DNA from: Pseudomonas putida
GTDB taxonomy: Bacteria; Pseudomonadota; Gammaproteobacteria; Pseudomonadales; Pseudomonadaceae
Length of the DNA: 64,000 bases
Assembly (NCBI RefSeq): GCF_028682635.1
Contig: NZ_JANHLK010000019.1
Span: forward strand, 53,755-117,754
Reading direction: 5' to 3'
Positions 49,560 to 58,212 of this stretch are shown here, piece by piece. Position 1 is the stretch's first letter. Each line of letters begins with the position of its first letter. The notes beneath the pieces are model-generated. The model searched no databases and was not told the origin of the DNA. It saw only the letters and a program-made list of their open reading frames with translations. A program made the position numbers and the translations under genes.

Positions 49560-51514
49560 TGAGCGCACCTGTCCTCACTACCCTGCTGGTGGCCAACCGC
49601 GGCGAAATCGCCTGCCGGGTGATGCGCACCGCCAAGGCCCTGGGCCTGACCACCGTGGCCGTGCACAGTGCCACCGACCGCGATGCCCGGCACAGCCGTG
49701 AAGCCGATATCCGCGTCGACCTCGGTGGCAGCAAGGCCGCCGACAGTTACCTGCAGATCGACAAACTGATCGCCGCCGCCAAGGCCAGCGGTGCCCAGGC
49801 GATACACCCCGGCTACGGCTTTTTGTCCGAGAACGCCGGGTTCGCCCGCGCCATCGAAGCGGCCGGCCTGATCTTCCTCGGTCCGCCCGCCTCGGCCATC
49901 GACGCCATGGGCAGCAAATCCGCGGCCAAGGCCTTGATGGAAACCGCCGGCGTGCCGTTGGTGCCGGGCTACCACGGTGAAGCCCAGGACCTCGAGACCT
50001 TCCGCGCCGCCTGCGAACGCATCGGCTATCCCGTGCTGCTCAAGGCCACGGCCGGCGGCGGCGGCAAGGGCATGAAAGTGGTCGAGGACGTCAGCCAGCT
50101 GGCCGAAGCCCTGGCCTCGGCCCAGCGCGAAGCACAATCGTCGTTCGGCGATTCGCGGATGCTGGTGGAGAAGTACCTGCTCAAACCCCGTCACGTGGAG
50201 ATCCAGGTGTTCGCCGATCAACACGGCAACTGCCTGTACCTCAACGAGCGCGACTGCTCGATCCAGCGTCGGCACCAGAAAGTCGTCGAAGAAGCACCAG
50301 CGCCAGGCCTGAGCCCCGAACTGCGCCGCGCCATGGGTGAGGCGGCCGTGCGTTCGGCGCAGGCCATCGGTTATGTCGGAGCCGGCACCGTGGAATTCCT
50401 GCTCGATGCCCGCGGCGAGTTCTTCTTCATGGAGATGAACACGCGCCTGCAAGTCGAACACCCGGTGACCGAAGCCATCACCGGCCTCGACCTGGTGGCC
50501 TGGCAGATCCGCGTAGCCCGTGGCGAAGCCTTGCCGATGACCCAGGATCAGGTGCCGCTGAACGGTCACGCGATTGAAGTGCGCTTGTACGCCGAAGATC
50601 CGGGCAATGACTTCCTGCCTGCGACCGGTCGCCTGGAGCTGTATCGCGAATCCGCGCCGGGTGCGGGTCGCCGGGTGGACAGCGGTGTTGAAGAAGGCGA
50701 CGAGATCTCGCCATTCTACGACCCGATGCTCGGCAAGCTGATTGCCTGGGGCGAAGACCGTGAACAGGCGCGCTTGCGCTTGCTGAGCATGCTCGATGAA
50801 TTCGCCATCGGCGGGCTCAAGACCAACATCAACTTCCTGCGACGGATCATCGGCCACCCGGCGTTTGCCCAGGCCGAACTCGATACCGGATTTATCCCCC
50901 GTTATCAGGAACAACTGCTGCCACAGCCCGCGGCGCTCAGCGACGAATTCTGGCAAGCCGCCGGCCAGGCCTTTGCCCAGAGCCTGCCCAGCACGTCGCG
51001 TGTCGATGACCCGAGCTCGCCATGGGCGATCGGCAACGGCCTGCGCGCCGGCCTGCCCGCGCAAATCACCCTGCACCTGAGTTGCGAGGGCCAGGACCGC
51101 GCCTTGACCCTGGGCAACCCGCAGTCCCATAGCGCACGACTCACCGGCGAGCAATTGCTGACCGAACACGACGGCGTGCGCCGCCAGCACCGGGCGATCC
51201 GCCGGGGTGACTACCTTTACCTGCAATGGGAAGGCGAGCTGCGCCGCATCGAGACCTACGACCCGATCACGGCCGTTGAAGCCAGTCACAGCCATCACGG
51301 CGGCCTCACCGCGCCCATGAATGGCAGCATCGTGCGCGTGCTGGTGGAGGCCGGGCAAACGGTCGAAGCCGGGGCGCAACTGGTGGTGCTGGAGGCCATG
51401 AAGATGGAGCACAGCATCCGCGCGCCCCACGCCGGTGTGGTCAAGGCGCTGTATTGCCAGGAAGGCGAGATGGTCAGCGAAGGCAGTGCGCTGGTCGAAC
51501 TGGAAGAAGCCTGA
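49559..51514 (+). CDS. liuD: 3-methylcrotonyl-CoA carboxylase alpha subunit (biotin-containing)
   Basis: 651 residues. The biotin carboxylase part starts LLVANRGEIACRVMRTAKAL, with the ATP-grasp loop KATAGGGGKGMKVVEDV and FMEMNTRLQVEHPVTEAI. The BCCP domain near the C-terminus has the biotinylation site EAMKMEHS. It carboxylates its own biotin for LiuB. Translation is coupled to liuC by a 4-base overlap. Confidence 0.96.
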   Translation: MSAPVLTTLLVANRGEIACRVMRTAKALGLTTVAVHSATDRDARHSREADIRVDLGGSKAADSYLQIDKLIAAAKASGAQAIHPGYGFLSENAGFARAIEAAGLIFLGPPASAIDAMGSKSAAKALMETAGVPLVPGYHGEAQDLETFRAACERIGYPVLLKATAGGGGKGMKVVEDVSQLAEALASAQREAQSSFGDSRMLVEKYLLKPRHVEIQVFADQHGNCLYLNERDCSIQRRHQKVVEEAPAPGLSPELRRAMGEAAVRSAQAIGYVGAGTVEFLLDARGEFFFMEMNTRLQVEHPVTEAITGLDLVAWQIRVARGEALPMTQDQVPLNGHAIEVRLYAEDPGNDFLPATGRLELYRESAPGAGRRVDSGVEEGDEISPFYDPMLGKLIAWGEDREQARLRLLSMLDEFAIGGLKTNINFLRRIIGHPAFAQAELDTGFIPRYQEQLLPQPAALSDEFWQAAGQAFAQSLPSTSRVDDPSSPWAIGNGLRAGLPAQITLHLSCEGQDRALTLGNPQSHSARLTGEQLLTEHDGVRRQHRAIRRGDYLYLQWEGELRRIETYDPITAVEASHSHHGGLTAPMNGSIVRVLVEAGQTVEAGAQLVVLEAMKMEHSIRAPHAGVVKALYCQEGEMVSEGSALVELEEA

Positions 51515-51553
51515 CAGCCAGGCCGGCCGTGCGCATGGCGCGGGCCGGCCGGG

Positions 51554-52192
51554 CTAGAACTTCACGGTGGCCTGGACCACCACGCCGATGATTCGGCATT
51601 CTTCGCTGAACAGGCTTTTCGGGTATGTTGGATTGAGCGGGACCAGGTAACGCTGCCCGCCCTCTTCGCTCAACTTGCGGAAAATCGCCTCGCTGCTGTC
51701 AGGCCATTGCGCGATCACCAGTTTGCCCGGCACCGCTTCCACATCCGGGTCCACCAGGATCAACATGCCCTCGGCCACGCTGGGGCCACTGGGTGCGGTC
51801 ATCGCATCACCCACCACGGTCAACCAGAACGCCGCGCCTCGGGCGTGGTAGTCGGACAGTTCGAAACGGTACGGCGCCTGCTCTCCATCGCGCACCTGCG
51901 CGGTGTCCCGCCAGTCACTGACCGGGTAGCGAAAGTACGGGTTGTACTTTTGCGTCAGGCAAACCTCATCATCCTGTTCGTGCGCAGGCTCGCGAATCAC
52001 CAGCGCCACTTCGAGAAAGTCCAGGCCCAGCGCCTGCAGGACTCGATTCATGTCGTCGATGCCGGGCTGACGGCGTTTGGTCAACCAATGCCCGATGCCG
52101 CCCTGGGACATCCCGAGGCGGTCGGCGAGTATTTCCTGAGTGATCTTGAGTTCACTCATCTTGGCCTTGACCAATTCTATCCATTTATCCAT
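51554..52192 (-). CDS. XRE/S24 LexA-like repressor with Ala in place of the catalytic Ser
   Basis: 212 residues from the ATG at 52192. The N-terminal helix-turn-helix is LKITQEILADRLGMSQGGIG; the C-terminal S24 domain reads VVGDAMTAPSGPSVAEGMLI. The usual GDSM serine is Ala (codon GCG), although the Lys of the dyad (AIFRKL) remains. If so, self-cleavage should be lost, and the protein would repress without SOS relief. A palindrome at 52261 between it and the divergent gene is the likely operator. It resembles phage/pyocin repressors such as PrtR. Confidence 0.85.
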   Translation of the reverse strand: MDKWIELVKAKMSELKITQEILADRLGMSQGGIGHWLTKRRQPGIDDMNRVLQALGLDFLEVALVIREPAHEQDDEVCLTQKYNPYFRYPVSDWRDTAQVRDGEQAPYRFELSDYHARGAAFWLTVVGDAMTAPSGPSVAEGMLILVDPDVEAVPGKLVIAQWPDSSEAIFRKLSEEGGQRYLVPLNPTYPKSLFSEECRIIGVVVQATVKF

Positions 52193-52260
52193 GTGCGGCA
52201 CGATACGTGGCGGCCCTCGCCCGGCAAAACACAAAATGTATTATTAATACTATTGTCACA

Positions 52261-52275
52261 AATACGTAACGTATT
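52261..52275. promoter_or_regulatory. likely operator of the S24 repressor
   Basis: AATACGTAACGTATT is a perfect inverted repeat around a central A, between the repressor and the divergent small gene. Confidence 0.65.
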
Positions 52276-52321
52276 AGGATGAGATCACGGACCTGAATTT
52301 ATCACGGAGCTCGCCTTGATC

Positions 52322-52663
52322 ATGAATCCACCCAGCAACGACTTGCCCGACGTGCAAATCGATACGTCCCTCCACACTCCCCAGGGCTCTGCCGCCGCAC
52401 AGCGCGCGCTGGATTATTACTTGAAACCAGCTGTTGCAGAGGAAGGCGTGCAGGAGCATTGGTTTGACGTAAACCGTAACATCAGCATCGAGGAAGCCCT
52501 GGTGCATGCTTCCGGGCTGCTACGTTGCGCCGCCGCCACTGCCTACGAGTCAGCCAGTCACCTGCACGGTGCGCATCGGGACCTGGCGCTTTCGACCGTG
52601 CACATGATCGACATGGCAAAGGCAATGTTGAACCGTTCCCTGGAGGGTGGCAGGAATGGCTAG
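52322..52663 (+). CDS. DUF6124/DUF3077-like small protein
   Basis: 113 residues from the ATG at 52322 (a TTG at 52316 sits closer to the GGAG). The pattern RALDYYLKPAV, ISIEEALVHASGLLRCAAAT and AYESASHLHGAHRDLALSTV, ending in VHMIDMAKAML, is that of small helical proteins common in Pseudomonas. Their function is unknown. It diverges from the S24 repressor gene and shares its operator region, so it is probably controlled by it. Confidence 0.7.
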   Translation: MNPPSNDLPDVQIDTSLHTPQGSAAAQRALDYYLKPAVAEEGVQEHWFDVNRNISIEEALVHASGLLRCAAATAYESASHLHGAHRDLALSTVHMIDMAKAMLNRSLEGGRNG

Positions 52664-52735
52664 CAGGTAGGTGCCGAACAGAAGGACAGGAAAGAGTTTT
52701 CCTGACGCGCAGACAAAATCGTTTGACTTGCAAAC

Positions 52736-52754
52736 GAGAATGATTATTATTGCA
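52736..52754. promoter_or_regulatory. Fur box and promoter of prrF
   Basis: GAGAATGATTATTATTGCA matches the Fur 6-1-6 pattern. It overlaps a TTGACT (52723) to TATTAT (52745) promoter with a 16-base spacer, so iron-loaded Fur would block transcription. Confidence 0.8.
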
Positions 52755-52756
52755 TC

Positions 52757-52868
52757 AGCTGGTCGCGAGATCAGTCGATGGACCAGGTGACCTTAGGTCG
52801 GTCTCCTGGACTATCTCCTCATCAGGCTAATCACGGTTTTTGACCCGGCTTTTTGCCGGGTCTTTTTT
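52757..52868 (+). ncRNA. prrF: PrrF iron-responsive small RNA
   Basis: It begins AGCTGGTCGCGAGATCAG and carries the conserved PrrF antisense core (CTATCTCCTCATCAGGCTAA, then TCACGG). It ends in the terminator GACCCGGC-loop-GCCGGGTC with seven T (52842-52868). A Fur box covers the promoter. PrrF RNAs repress iron-using genes when iron is short. In P. aeruginosa two copies lie in tandem; only one is seen here. Ends are estimated from the promoter and hairpin. Confidence 0.93.
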
Positions 52869-53074
52869 TGCCAGTTTTCTGGCTTATGGCTTCAGGCTAA
52901 TGAAGTCTTGATGTGTCGCAAATTCGATGGCGCGGATCATATCAAAAGAACATCAGTTGGCAAGAGAAGCCTTGTGGCATTGGGGCAAAGTAATGGCAAA
53001 TAGCACTTGAGAATCAATCGCATAATCTCTAAGCTGCGACGGCGTCAGGGAGGACGCCCCCCCCCTTCAGGCCA
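52869..53074. other. intergenic region downstream of prrF
   Basis: No gene is seen. It holds a run of nine C at 53057-53065 just beyond the stop of the gamma-glutamyltransferase gene, and an AT-rich stretch near 53005-53035. Confidence 0.5.
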
Positions 53075-54685
53075 TCAATACACGGCTATATGCGAGTCCG
53101 CACGCGGCTCGGTCCCGCCACACAACACACCGGTTTCAGGGTCGCGCAGGATGATCTGTCCACGCCCGTAACTCGTGCGATCGCACACCACCTGCACTTC
53201 GTGCCCGCGCCGTGCCAGTGCCGCCGCCATGTCTCGCGAAGCGTCCTGCTCGATGCCCACCTTCATTTCGCCCAACCACTGCCAGCGCGGTGCATCCAGG
53301 GCCGCTTGTGGGTTCAGCCCGAAATCCACCAGGTTCATGACCATCTGCACATGCCCCTGCGGCTGCATGTAGCCGCCCATCACGCCGAAAGGTCCCAGCG
53401 CCTCACCGTTCTTGCTGAGAAACCCGGGAATGATGGTGTGGAAGGTCTTTTTCCCGGGTGCCAGGCAATTGGCGTGAGCGGGATCAAGACTGAACTCCTC
53501 ACCGCGGTTTTGCAGGGCGATGCCGCTGTCCGGCAACACCACGCCGGAACCGAAACCGTGATAATTGCTCTGGATGAATGAAACCATGTTGCCGTCGGCG
53601 TCGGCGGTGGCCAGGTAGACGGTGCCACTGGCATGGGGGTCTCCCGGTTGTGGTGCCACCGCGCGTTCACCGATCTGTGCCCGGCGATGGCTGGCGTAGG
53701 CGTCGCTCAGCAGGTCGTCCACGGCGACCCGCATGTGCTGCGGGTCTGTGATGTAGTGCAGGCCATCGCTGTAGGCGAGTTTCATGGCTTCGAGCTGACG
53801 GTGCCAGGTCTGCTGGCTGTCACGGTGGTCGAAATCGAAACCCTCGAGAATCTTCAGCGTCATCAGGGCCACGAGTCCCTGGCCGCTCGGTGGAATCTCC
53901 CAGACGTCGACGCCGCGGTAGTTGACCTTGATCGGCTCGACCCACTGGGCGCGGTAGTCTTGCAAATCACTGGCGCGCAGATAGCCGCCCGTGGCGCGCG
54001 AATGGGCATCCAGGCGTTGCGCCAGCGCCCCGCGATAAAAGCTTTCGCAACCGGTGGCCGCCAGTTCACTCAAGGTGCCGGCTTGGGCCGGGTTGCGGAA
54101 CAGTTCACCTGCGCGCGGTGCGCGGCCGTCAATCAGAAAGGTTTCGAACCAGCTTTCCAGCACCTCGTTACGATCCGGGGTGAAGTCTTCCAGCGCGGTT
54201 TGCCACTGCAGCGCAACCACCGGCGACACTGGAAACCCATCCCGCGCCAGGCTGATCGCTGGCTGCAACACATCAGCAAAGGGCAGACGACCGAAACGCG
54301 TGGACAACTCTGCCCAGGCGGATGGACAGCCCGGCACGGTCACGGGCGTCCAGCCATGCAACGGCATCTTTTCATGACCGGCCGCCTTCACCGCCTCGAT
54401 GCTCAGACCCTGCGGGGCCGCACCGTTGGCGTTCAGACCGTGCAGCTTGTTTTGCGTCCAGACCAACGCGAAGGCGTCGCCGCCGATCCCGCAACCGGTG
54501 GGTTCGACCACCGTCAGGGCCGCGGCCGTGGCGATGGCGGCATCGATGGCATTGCCACCGCGACGCATCATTTCAATCCCGGCTTCGGCGGCCAATGGCT
54601 GCGACGCGGCGACCATGCCGCGTTTGGCGAAGACACTTTGACGTTGTGAGGCGTAGGGGTACTCATGGGCAGAAAAATTGAACAT
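53075..54685 (-). CDS. gamma-glutamyltransferase family protein
   Basis: 536 residues from the ATG at 54685. The Ntn-hydrolase landmarks are VVEPTGCGIGGDAFALVWT near the N-terminus, the processing/catalytic Thr in ASGTVYLATADADGNMVSF, then GFGSGVVLPDSGIALQNRG and GPFGVMGGYMQPQGHVQMVM. No clear signal peptide, so it may be cytoplasmic. It hydrolyses or transfers gamma-glutamyl groups, or acts as an acylase of this superfamily. The ABC transporter encoded upstream in the same direction may supply its substrate. Confidence 0.88.
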   Translation of the reverse strand: MFNFSAHEYPYASQRQSVFAKRGMVAASQPLAAEAGIEMMRRGGNAIDAAIATAAALTVVEPTGCGIGGDAFALVWTQNKLHGLNANGAAPQGLSIEAVKAAGHEKMPLHGWTPVTVPGCPSAWAELSTRFGRLPFADVLQPAISLARDGFPVSPVVALQWQTALEDFTPDRNEVLESWFETFLIDGRAPRAGELFRNPAQAGTLSELAATGCESFYRGALAQRLDAHSRATGGYLRASDLQDYRAQWVEPIKVNYRGVDVWEIPPSGQGLVALMTLKILEGFDFDHRDSQQTWHRQLEAMKLAYSDGLHYITDPQHMRVAVDDLLSDAYASHRRAQIGERAVAPQPGDPHASGTVYLATADADGNMVSFIQSNYHGFGSGVVLPDSGIALQNRGEEFSLDPAHANCLAPGKKTFHTIIPGFLSKNGEALGPFGVMGGYMQPQGHVQMVMNLVDFGLNPQAALDAPRWQWLGEMKVGIEQDASRDMAAALARRGHEVQVVCDRTSYGRGQIILRDPETGVLCGGTEPRADSHIAVY

Positions 54686-54716
54686 GGCAGGACTCACACA
54701 AATTTGTTTGATGGAC

Positions 54717-55496
54717 TCAAAGCACGCGGCTCAGAAAGGCACGGGTGCGGGCATGCCTGGGCTGGCTGAAGATCTGTTCAGGCGGCCCCTGCTCGATCAG
54801 CTCACCTTGATCGAGCACCACCACCCGGTCGGCCACTTCCCGGGCAAAACCCATTTCGTGGGTGACCACGACCATGGTCATGCCCTCCTCGGCCAGCTCC
54901 TTCATCACTTGCAAGACTTCGCCCACCGTCTCCGGGTCCAGGGCGCTGGTGGGCTCGTCGAACAACATCGCCTGGGGTTTCATGGCCAGCGCCCGGGCAA
55001 TGGCCACCCGCTGCTGCTGGCCACCGGACAACATCGACGGATAGTGATCGGCCTTTTCCGCCAACCCGACGCGCTTGAGCAGCGCCCTCGCCTGTTCCAG
55101 CGCCGCCGTGCGCGACACACCGAGCACCTGGATCGGCGCTTCGATGATGTTTTCCAGGGCCGTCATGTGCGGGAACAGGTTGAAACGCTGAAACACCATG
55201 CCGATGTCCCGGCGCTGGCGGGCAATGTTGCGTTCCGAGTCCCGGGCCAGGCTGCCATCGGCCCGGGTGCGGTAGCCCATGGGCCGACCGCCGACGCGGA
55301 TCTGCCCGGATTGAATCTCTTCCAGCAGATTGATGCAGCGGATAAAGGTGGTTTTGCCGGAACCGGAAGCGCCGATCAGCACCACCACTTCACCGCGTTT
55401 CACTTGCAGTGAAATGCCCTTGAGAATTTCCAGGTCACCGAAAGACTTGTGAATATCCAGCGCCTCGATGACCAGCTCTTCACTCATGCGCGCCAT
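54717..55496 (-). CDS. polar amino acid ABC transporter ATP-binding protein
   Basis: 259 residues. Walker A GASGSGKTT, signature LSGGQQQRVAIARAL, Walker B MLFDEPTSALD and the H-loop VVVTHEMGFAREVADR are intact. It belongs to the HisP/GlnQ group. It begins just after the permease stop (1-base gap) with GAGGGGG upstream, and is followed by the gamma-glutamyltransferase gene. Confidence 0.93.
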   Translation of the reverse strand: MARMSEELVIEALDIHKSFGDLEILKGISLQVKRGEVVVLIGASGSGKTTFIRCINLLEEIQSGQIRVGGRPMGYRTRADGSLARDSERNIARQRRDIGMVFQRFNLFPHMTALENIIEAPIQVLGVSRTAALEQARALLKRVGLAEKADHYPSMLSGGQQQRVAIARALAMKPQAMLFDEPTSALDPETVGEVLQVMKELAEEGMTMVVVTHEMGFAREVADRVVVLDQGELIEQGPPEQIFSQPRHARTRAFLSRVL

Positions 55497-55497
55497 C

Positions 55498-56265
55498 TCA
55501 ACGCCCCCTCAACAGTTTCATGGTGTTGCGGCCGAACATCCGGCTGGCAGCCGGTGCCGGACGATCAGACTGGCCGAAACGTTGTTCCAGCCAGCGCTGG
55601 AAAAAGCCCCACAACGTGGTCAATGCCAGGAAGTAGATGGCCACGACCAGGTACAACTCGAACACCCGGAACGTCGCCGAGGTCACCATTTGTGTACTGA
55701 GCAGCAATTCCTGCACCCCGATGACGCTGACCAGCGTGGTGTTTTTCAGCATCACGTTGAACTCGTTGCCCAGCGGCGGCACGATCACCCGGAACGCCTG
55801 GGGCAGGACGATGCGCCGCATCAACTTGGCAAAGGTCATGCCCAGGGATCGCCCGGCTTCGTATTGGCCCTTGTCCACCGCACCGATGCCGGCGCGGATG
55901 ATCTCCGCCATGTACGCGCCTTCATTCAGGCCCAGGGCGATGATCGCCGCCTGGATGTTGCCCGGCACGATGAACCAGCCGAGGTCCAGGTCTTCGAAGC
56001 GGAATATCCCCCCCGCCGCCAATGCCGTGTACAGAAACACGATCTGCACCAGCAACGGCGTGCCGCGCATCAGCCAGACATAAAAGCGCACCGGGTACTG
56101 CAACAGCGGATTACTCGACAGCTTCATCAACGCCGCGATCAGCCCCAGCACGCAACCGAGCAACATCGCCGACACGCTGATCAGGCAGGTCAGCCACAGC
56201 CCCGTCAGGTAGACATCGCTGGGCTGCAACAGGTACTGCCAGAACACATCCCAATTGAAGTTCAT
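55498..56265 (-). CDS. amino acid ABC transporter permease
   Basis: 255 residues from the ATG at 56265. The HisM/GlnP-type pattern VWLMRGTPLLVQIVFLYTAL, GLNEGAYMAEIIRAGIGAVD and the EAGRSLGMTFAKLMRRIVLP loop that docks the ATPase are present. Only one permease gene is found, so it probably works as a homodimer. It lies between the binding-protein and ATPase genes. Confidence 0.92.
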   Translation of the reverse strand: MNFNWDVFWQYLLQPSDVYLTGLWLTCLISVSAMLLGCVLGLIAALMKLSSNPLLQYPVRFYVWLMRGTPLLVQIVFLYTALAAGGIFRFEDLDLGWFIVPGNIQAAIIALGLNEGAYMAEIIRAGIGAVDKGQYEAGRSLGMTFAKLMRRIVLPQAFRVIVPPLGNEFNVMLKNTTLVSVIGVQELLLSTQMVTSATFRVFELYLVVAIYFLALTTLWGFFQRWLEQRFGQSDRPAPAASRMFGRNTMKLLRGR

Positions 56266-56276
56266 CCGGTCTGCCC

Positions 56277-57089
56277 TCAGTCCAGTTTGTCGCTGTCGAC
56301 GTGCCATTTACTGAGGAGCGCGGCGTAACTGCCGTCGGCGCGCATGCCTTGCAGGACTTCGGTCAAGGCCACGGTCAGCTGCGGATCGCTCTTGCGTACA
56401 CCGAAGCCGGTGAGGATGCGATTGAACGCCGGCACCGCCGACTGGAACAGGTCAGGGGCGAGTTGCTGGTAATGCCCGGCGGATTCGACCGTGGTGCCGA
56501 AGGCGTCCACCTGATTGATGCGCAAGGCCTGGAACGCATCGGCGTCGACGTTGTACACCACCAGTTTCATCGGCGCCTTGCCAGCCGCTTCGAGTTTTTC
56601 GTTTTCCTTGCCCAGCAGCACCCGGATCGTCGAACCGTTGCTGACCGCCACCTTCAATCCGGACAGATCTTCCAGGCTGTTCACCGCTTTGGGGTTGCCC
56701 TTGGGCACCACGATGGATTGGCTGGAATACATGAAGTTGACGATGTCGATCACCTCGCGGCGTTCGGGCTTGTCGAACAGCTGATCGACGATCATGTCGC
56801 ACTGCTGCGCCAGCAGCGCCGGGATCAGCCCGGCGAAAGGCGAGATGCGCCACTCGACCTTCTTGTCACCCAGGCGCTGGGCAATCGCTTCGCCCATGTC
56901 GACCTGCAACCCCACCGGTTTTTGCTTCACGTCGAACGACACCAACGGAGGGGAATCCATGCCGGAGCAATAGACGATCTTCTCGCTCTTGCTCAATCGC
57001 TCGGGTAACTCGGGGGCGGCGAACGCCCACTGCGAACACAGACTCAAGGTGAACACGGCAACTAACGCGCAAGGCTTGTGCATGGGCAT
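56277..57089 (-). CDS. amino acid ABC transporter substrate-binding protein
   Basis: 270 residues from the ATG at 57089. A signal peptide (MPMHKPCALVAVFTLSLCSQ, cleaved after AFA) is followed by an SBP_bac_3 domain: KIVYCSGMDSPPLVSFDVKQ, then CDMIVDQLFDKPERREVIDI, then AVNSLEDLSGLKVAVSNGST. It captures a polar amino acid or related compound in the periplasm. The specificity is unknown; the neighbouring gamma-glutamyltransferase suggests a gamma-glutamyl compound. The longer frame upstream runs through a REP. Confidence 0.9.
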   Translation of the reverse strand: MPMHKPCALVAVFTLSLCSQWAFAAPELPERLSKSEKIVYCSGMDSPPLVSFDVKQKPVGLQVDMGEAIAQRLGDKKVEWRISPFAGLIPALLAQQCDMIVDQLFDKPERREVIDIVNFMYSSQSIVVPKGNPKAVNSLEDLSGLKVAVSNGSTIRVLLGKENEKLEAAGKAPMKLVVYNVDADAFQALRINQVDAFGTTVESAGHYQQLAPDLFQSAVPAFNRILTGFGVRKSDPQLTVALTEVLQGMRADGSYAALLSKWHVDSDKLD

Positions 57090-57116
57090 GACTCCAGTGG
57101 GCTGCAACGGTGTCCC

Positions 57117-57202
57117 CTGTAGGAGCTGGCTTGCCAGCGATTGGCGCTTGAGTCTTGCTTCGCTCATTCGGCCGCCTTCGCCGGCAAGCCGGCTCCTACA
57201 AG
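57117..57202. repeat. REP pair (GAGCTGGC type)
   Basis: GTAGGAGCTGGCTTGCCAGC and GCCGGCAAGCCGGCTCCTAC face each other between the GntR gene and the binding-protein gene. Confidence 0.9.
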
Positions 57203-57220
57203 GGGTGTGTGGTATCTGCT

Positions 57221-57889
57221 TTATTGGTGGGCTTCGAGAAACTGAATCAGTCGCGGAATGGTGCCTTCGATGTGTTCGCACACCACCGCGGCCGCCTTGT
57301 CCGGATCGCCCGAACGCAGTGCGGTTATGATCGAGGCGTGCTCGTCCCGCGCGCTGCGGGGTTTGTCGGCGTGTTGCAGCCACAGGCGCATGTGCGGTTC
57401 GATCACCGAATACAGCGCCGATATCTGGCGCATCAGGCGCGGCCGCTCACTCAGGCTGCACAGGTATTCATGGAAGGCCCGATGGCGGCTGACCCACTCG
57501 GCGCCGTCCTCCCGGTAATCGTCCATCTCGTCGAGCAGGCGCTCAAGATGGCTGAAATGGCGCTCGCTGAGTTTCGTCACGGCGACCCGGATGGCCAGGC
57601 CTTCAAGGGCGCTGCGCATCTCGAAGACTTCCCGCATCTCCTCGATGTTCAGGCCGCGCACGATCGCGCCGCGATTGGGCCGTAACGTCACCAGGCCATC
57701 GGCATCCAGGCGCCGGAAGGCCTCGCGCACCGGCATGCGGCTCATGCCGATTTCCCCGGCGATGTCCTCGGCAATCAGGCGCTCACCGGTGCGGTAACGG
57801 CCTTTACAGATCGCCTCCAGGAGAAAGTTGTAGGCCTCCTCTTCGGCGGTGACGGGTTGGCGCTCGGTGTAGGCAGGGGCGAATTTCAT
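57221..57889 (-). CDS. GntR-family (FCD) transcriptional regulator
   Basis: 222 residues from the ATG at 57889, with AAAGGT upstream. The winged helix-turn-helix is RLIAEDIAGEIGMSRMPVRE and the all-helical FCD effector domain follows, with likely metal ligands in RAFHEYLCSL and HASIITAL. It is upstream of, and in the same direction as, the transporter genes and probably regulates them. Three TATCCA repeats lie just before it. Confidence 0.9.
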   Translation of the reverse strand: MKFAPAYTERQPVTAEEEAYNFLLEAICKGRYRTGERLIAEDIAGEIGMSRMPVREAFRRLDADGLVTLRPNRGAIVRGLNIEEMREVFEMRSALEGLAIRVAVTKLSERHFSHLERLLDEMDDYREDGAEWVSRHRAFHEYLCSLSERPRLMRQISALYSVIEPHMRLWLQHADKPRSARDEHASIITALRSGDPDKAAAVVCEHIEGTIPRLIQFLEAHQ

Positions 57890-57911
57890 CGGTGCACCTT
57901 TTGTATTTTTG

Positions 57912-57933
57912 TATCCAATTATCCATATATCCA
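57912..57933. promoter_or_regulatory. three TATCCA direct repeats upstream of the GntR gene
   Basis: TATCCA occurs at 57912, 57920 and 57928, exactly 8 bases apart. It lies 23 bases before the GntR start and may be an operator, though GntR sites are usually inverted repeats. Confidence 0.4.
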
Positions 57934-58212
57934 AAAAAGCACATTGCATGCCAAGTTACGTGCCGCATGTGCAGGTATCTGATTGGATTGATGTATTGGT
58001 CTACAGGAAGGCTCGGCTCCAGCCCGGTACGTCGCAGCAGGCGAGTTGAAATGCCCCAAGTTGTCACCTTACGGCCACAATAAGGTGCGTGTGGTAACAC
58101 GACAGAAATGCAAACCGCAGCAGGCCGGGTGAAACGTTTTATCCGCGCTGCTAACCCTCTAAGCTTGCGTGTAAAGTAGCCGCCATAAAAATCTCAATCA
58201 GGAACCCTGACC

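Noticed and set aside
49436..51430. 664-codon minus frame opposite liuD
   Set aside because: Shadow of the high-GC liuD gene; composition and lack of start signal argue against coding.
53007..53036. Possible second Fur box downstream of prrF
   Set aside because: GAGAATCAATCGCATAATCTC matches poorly in the centre and no gene starts next to it.
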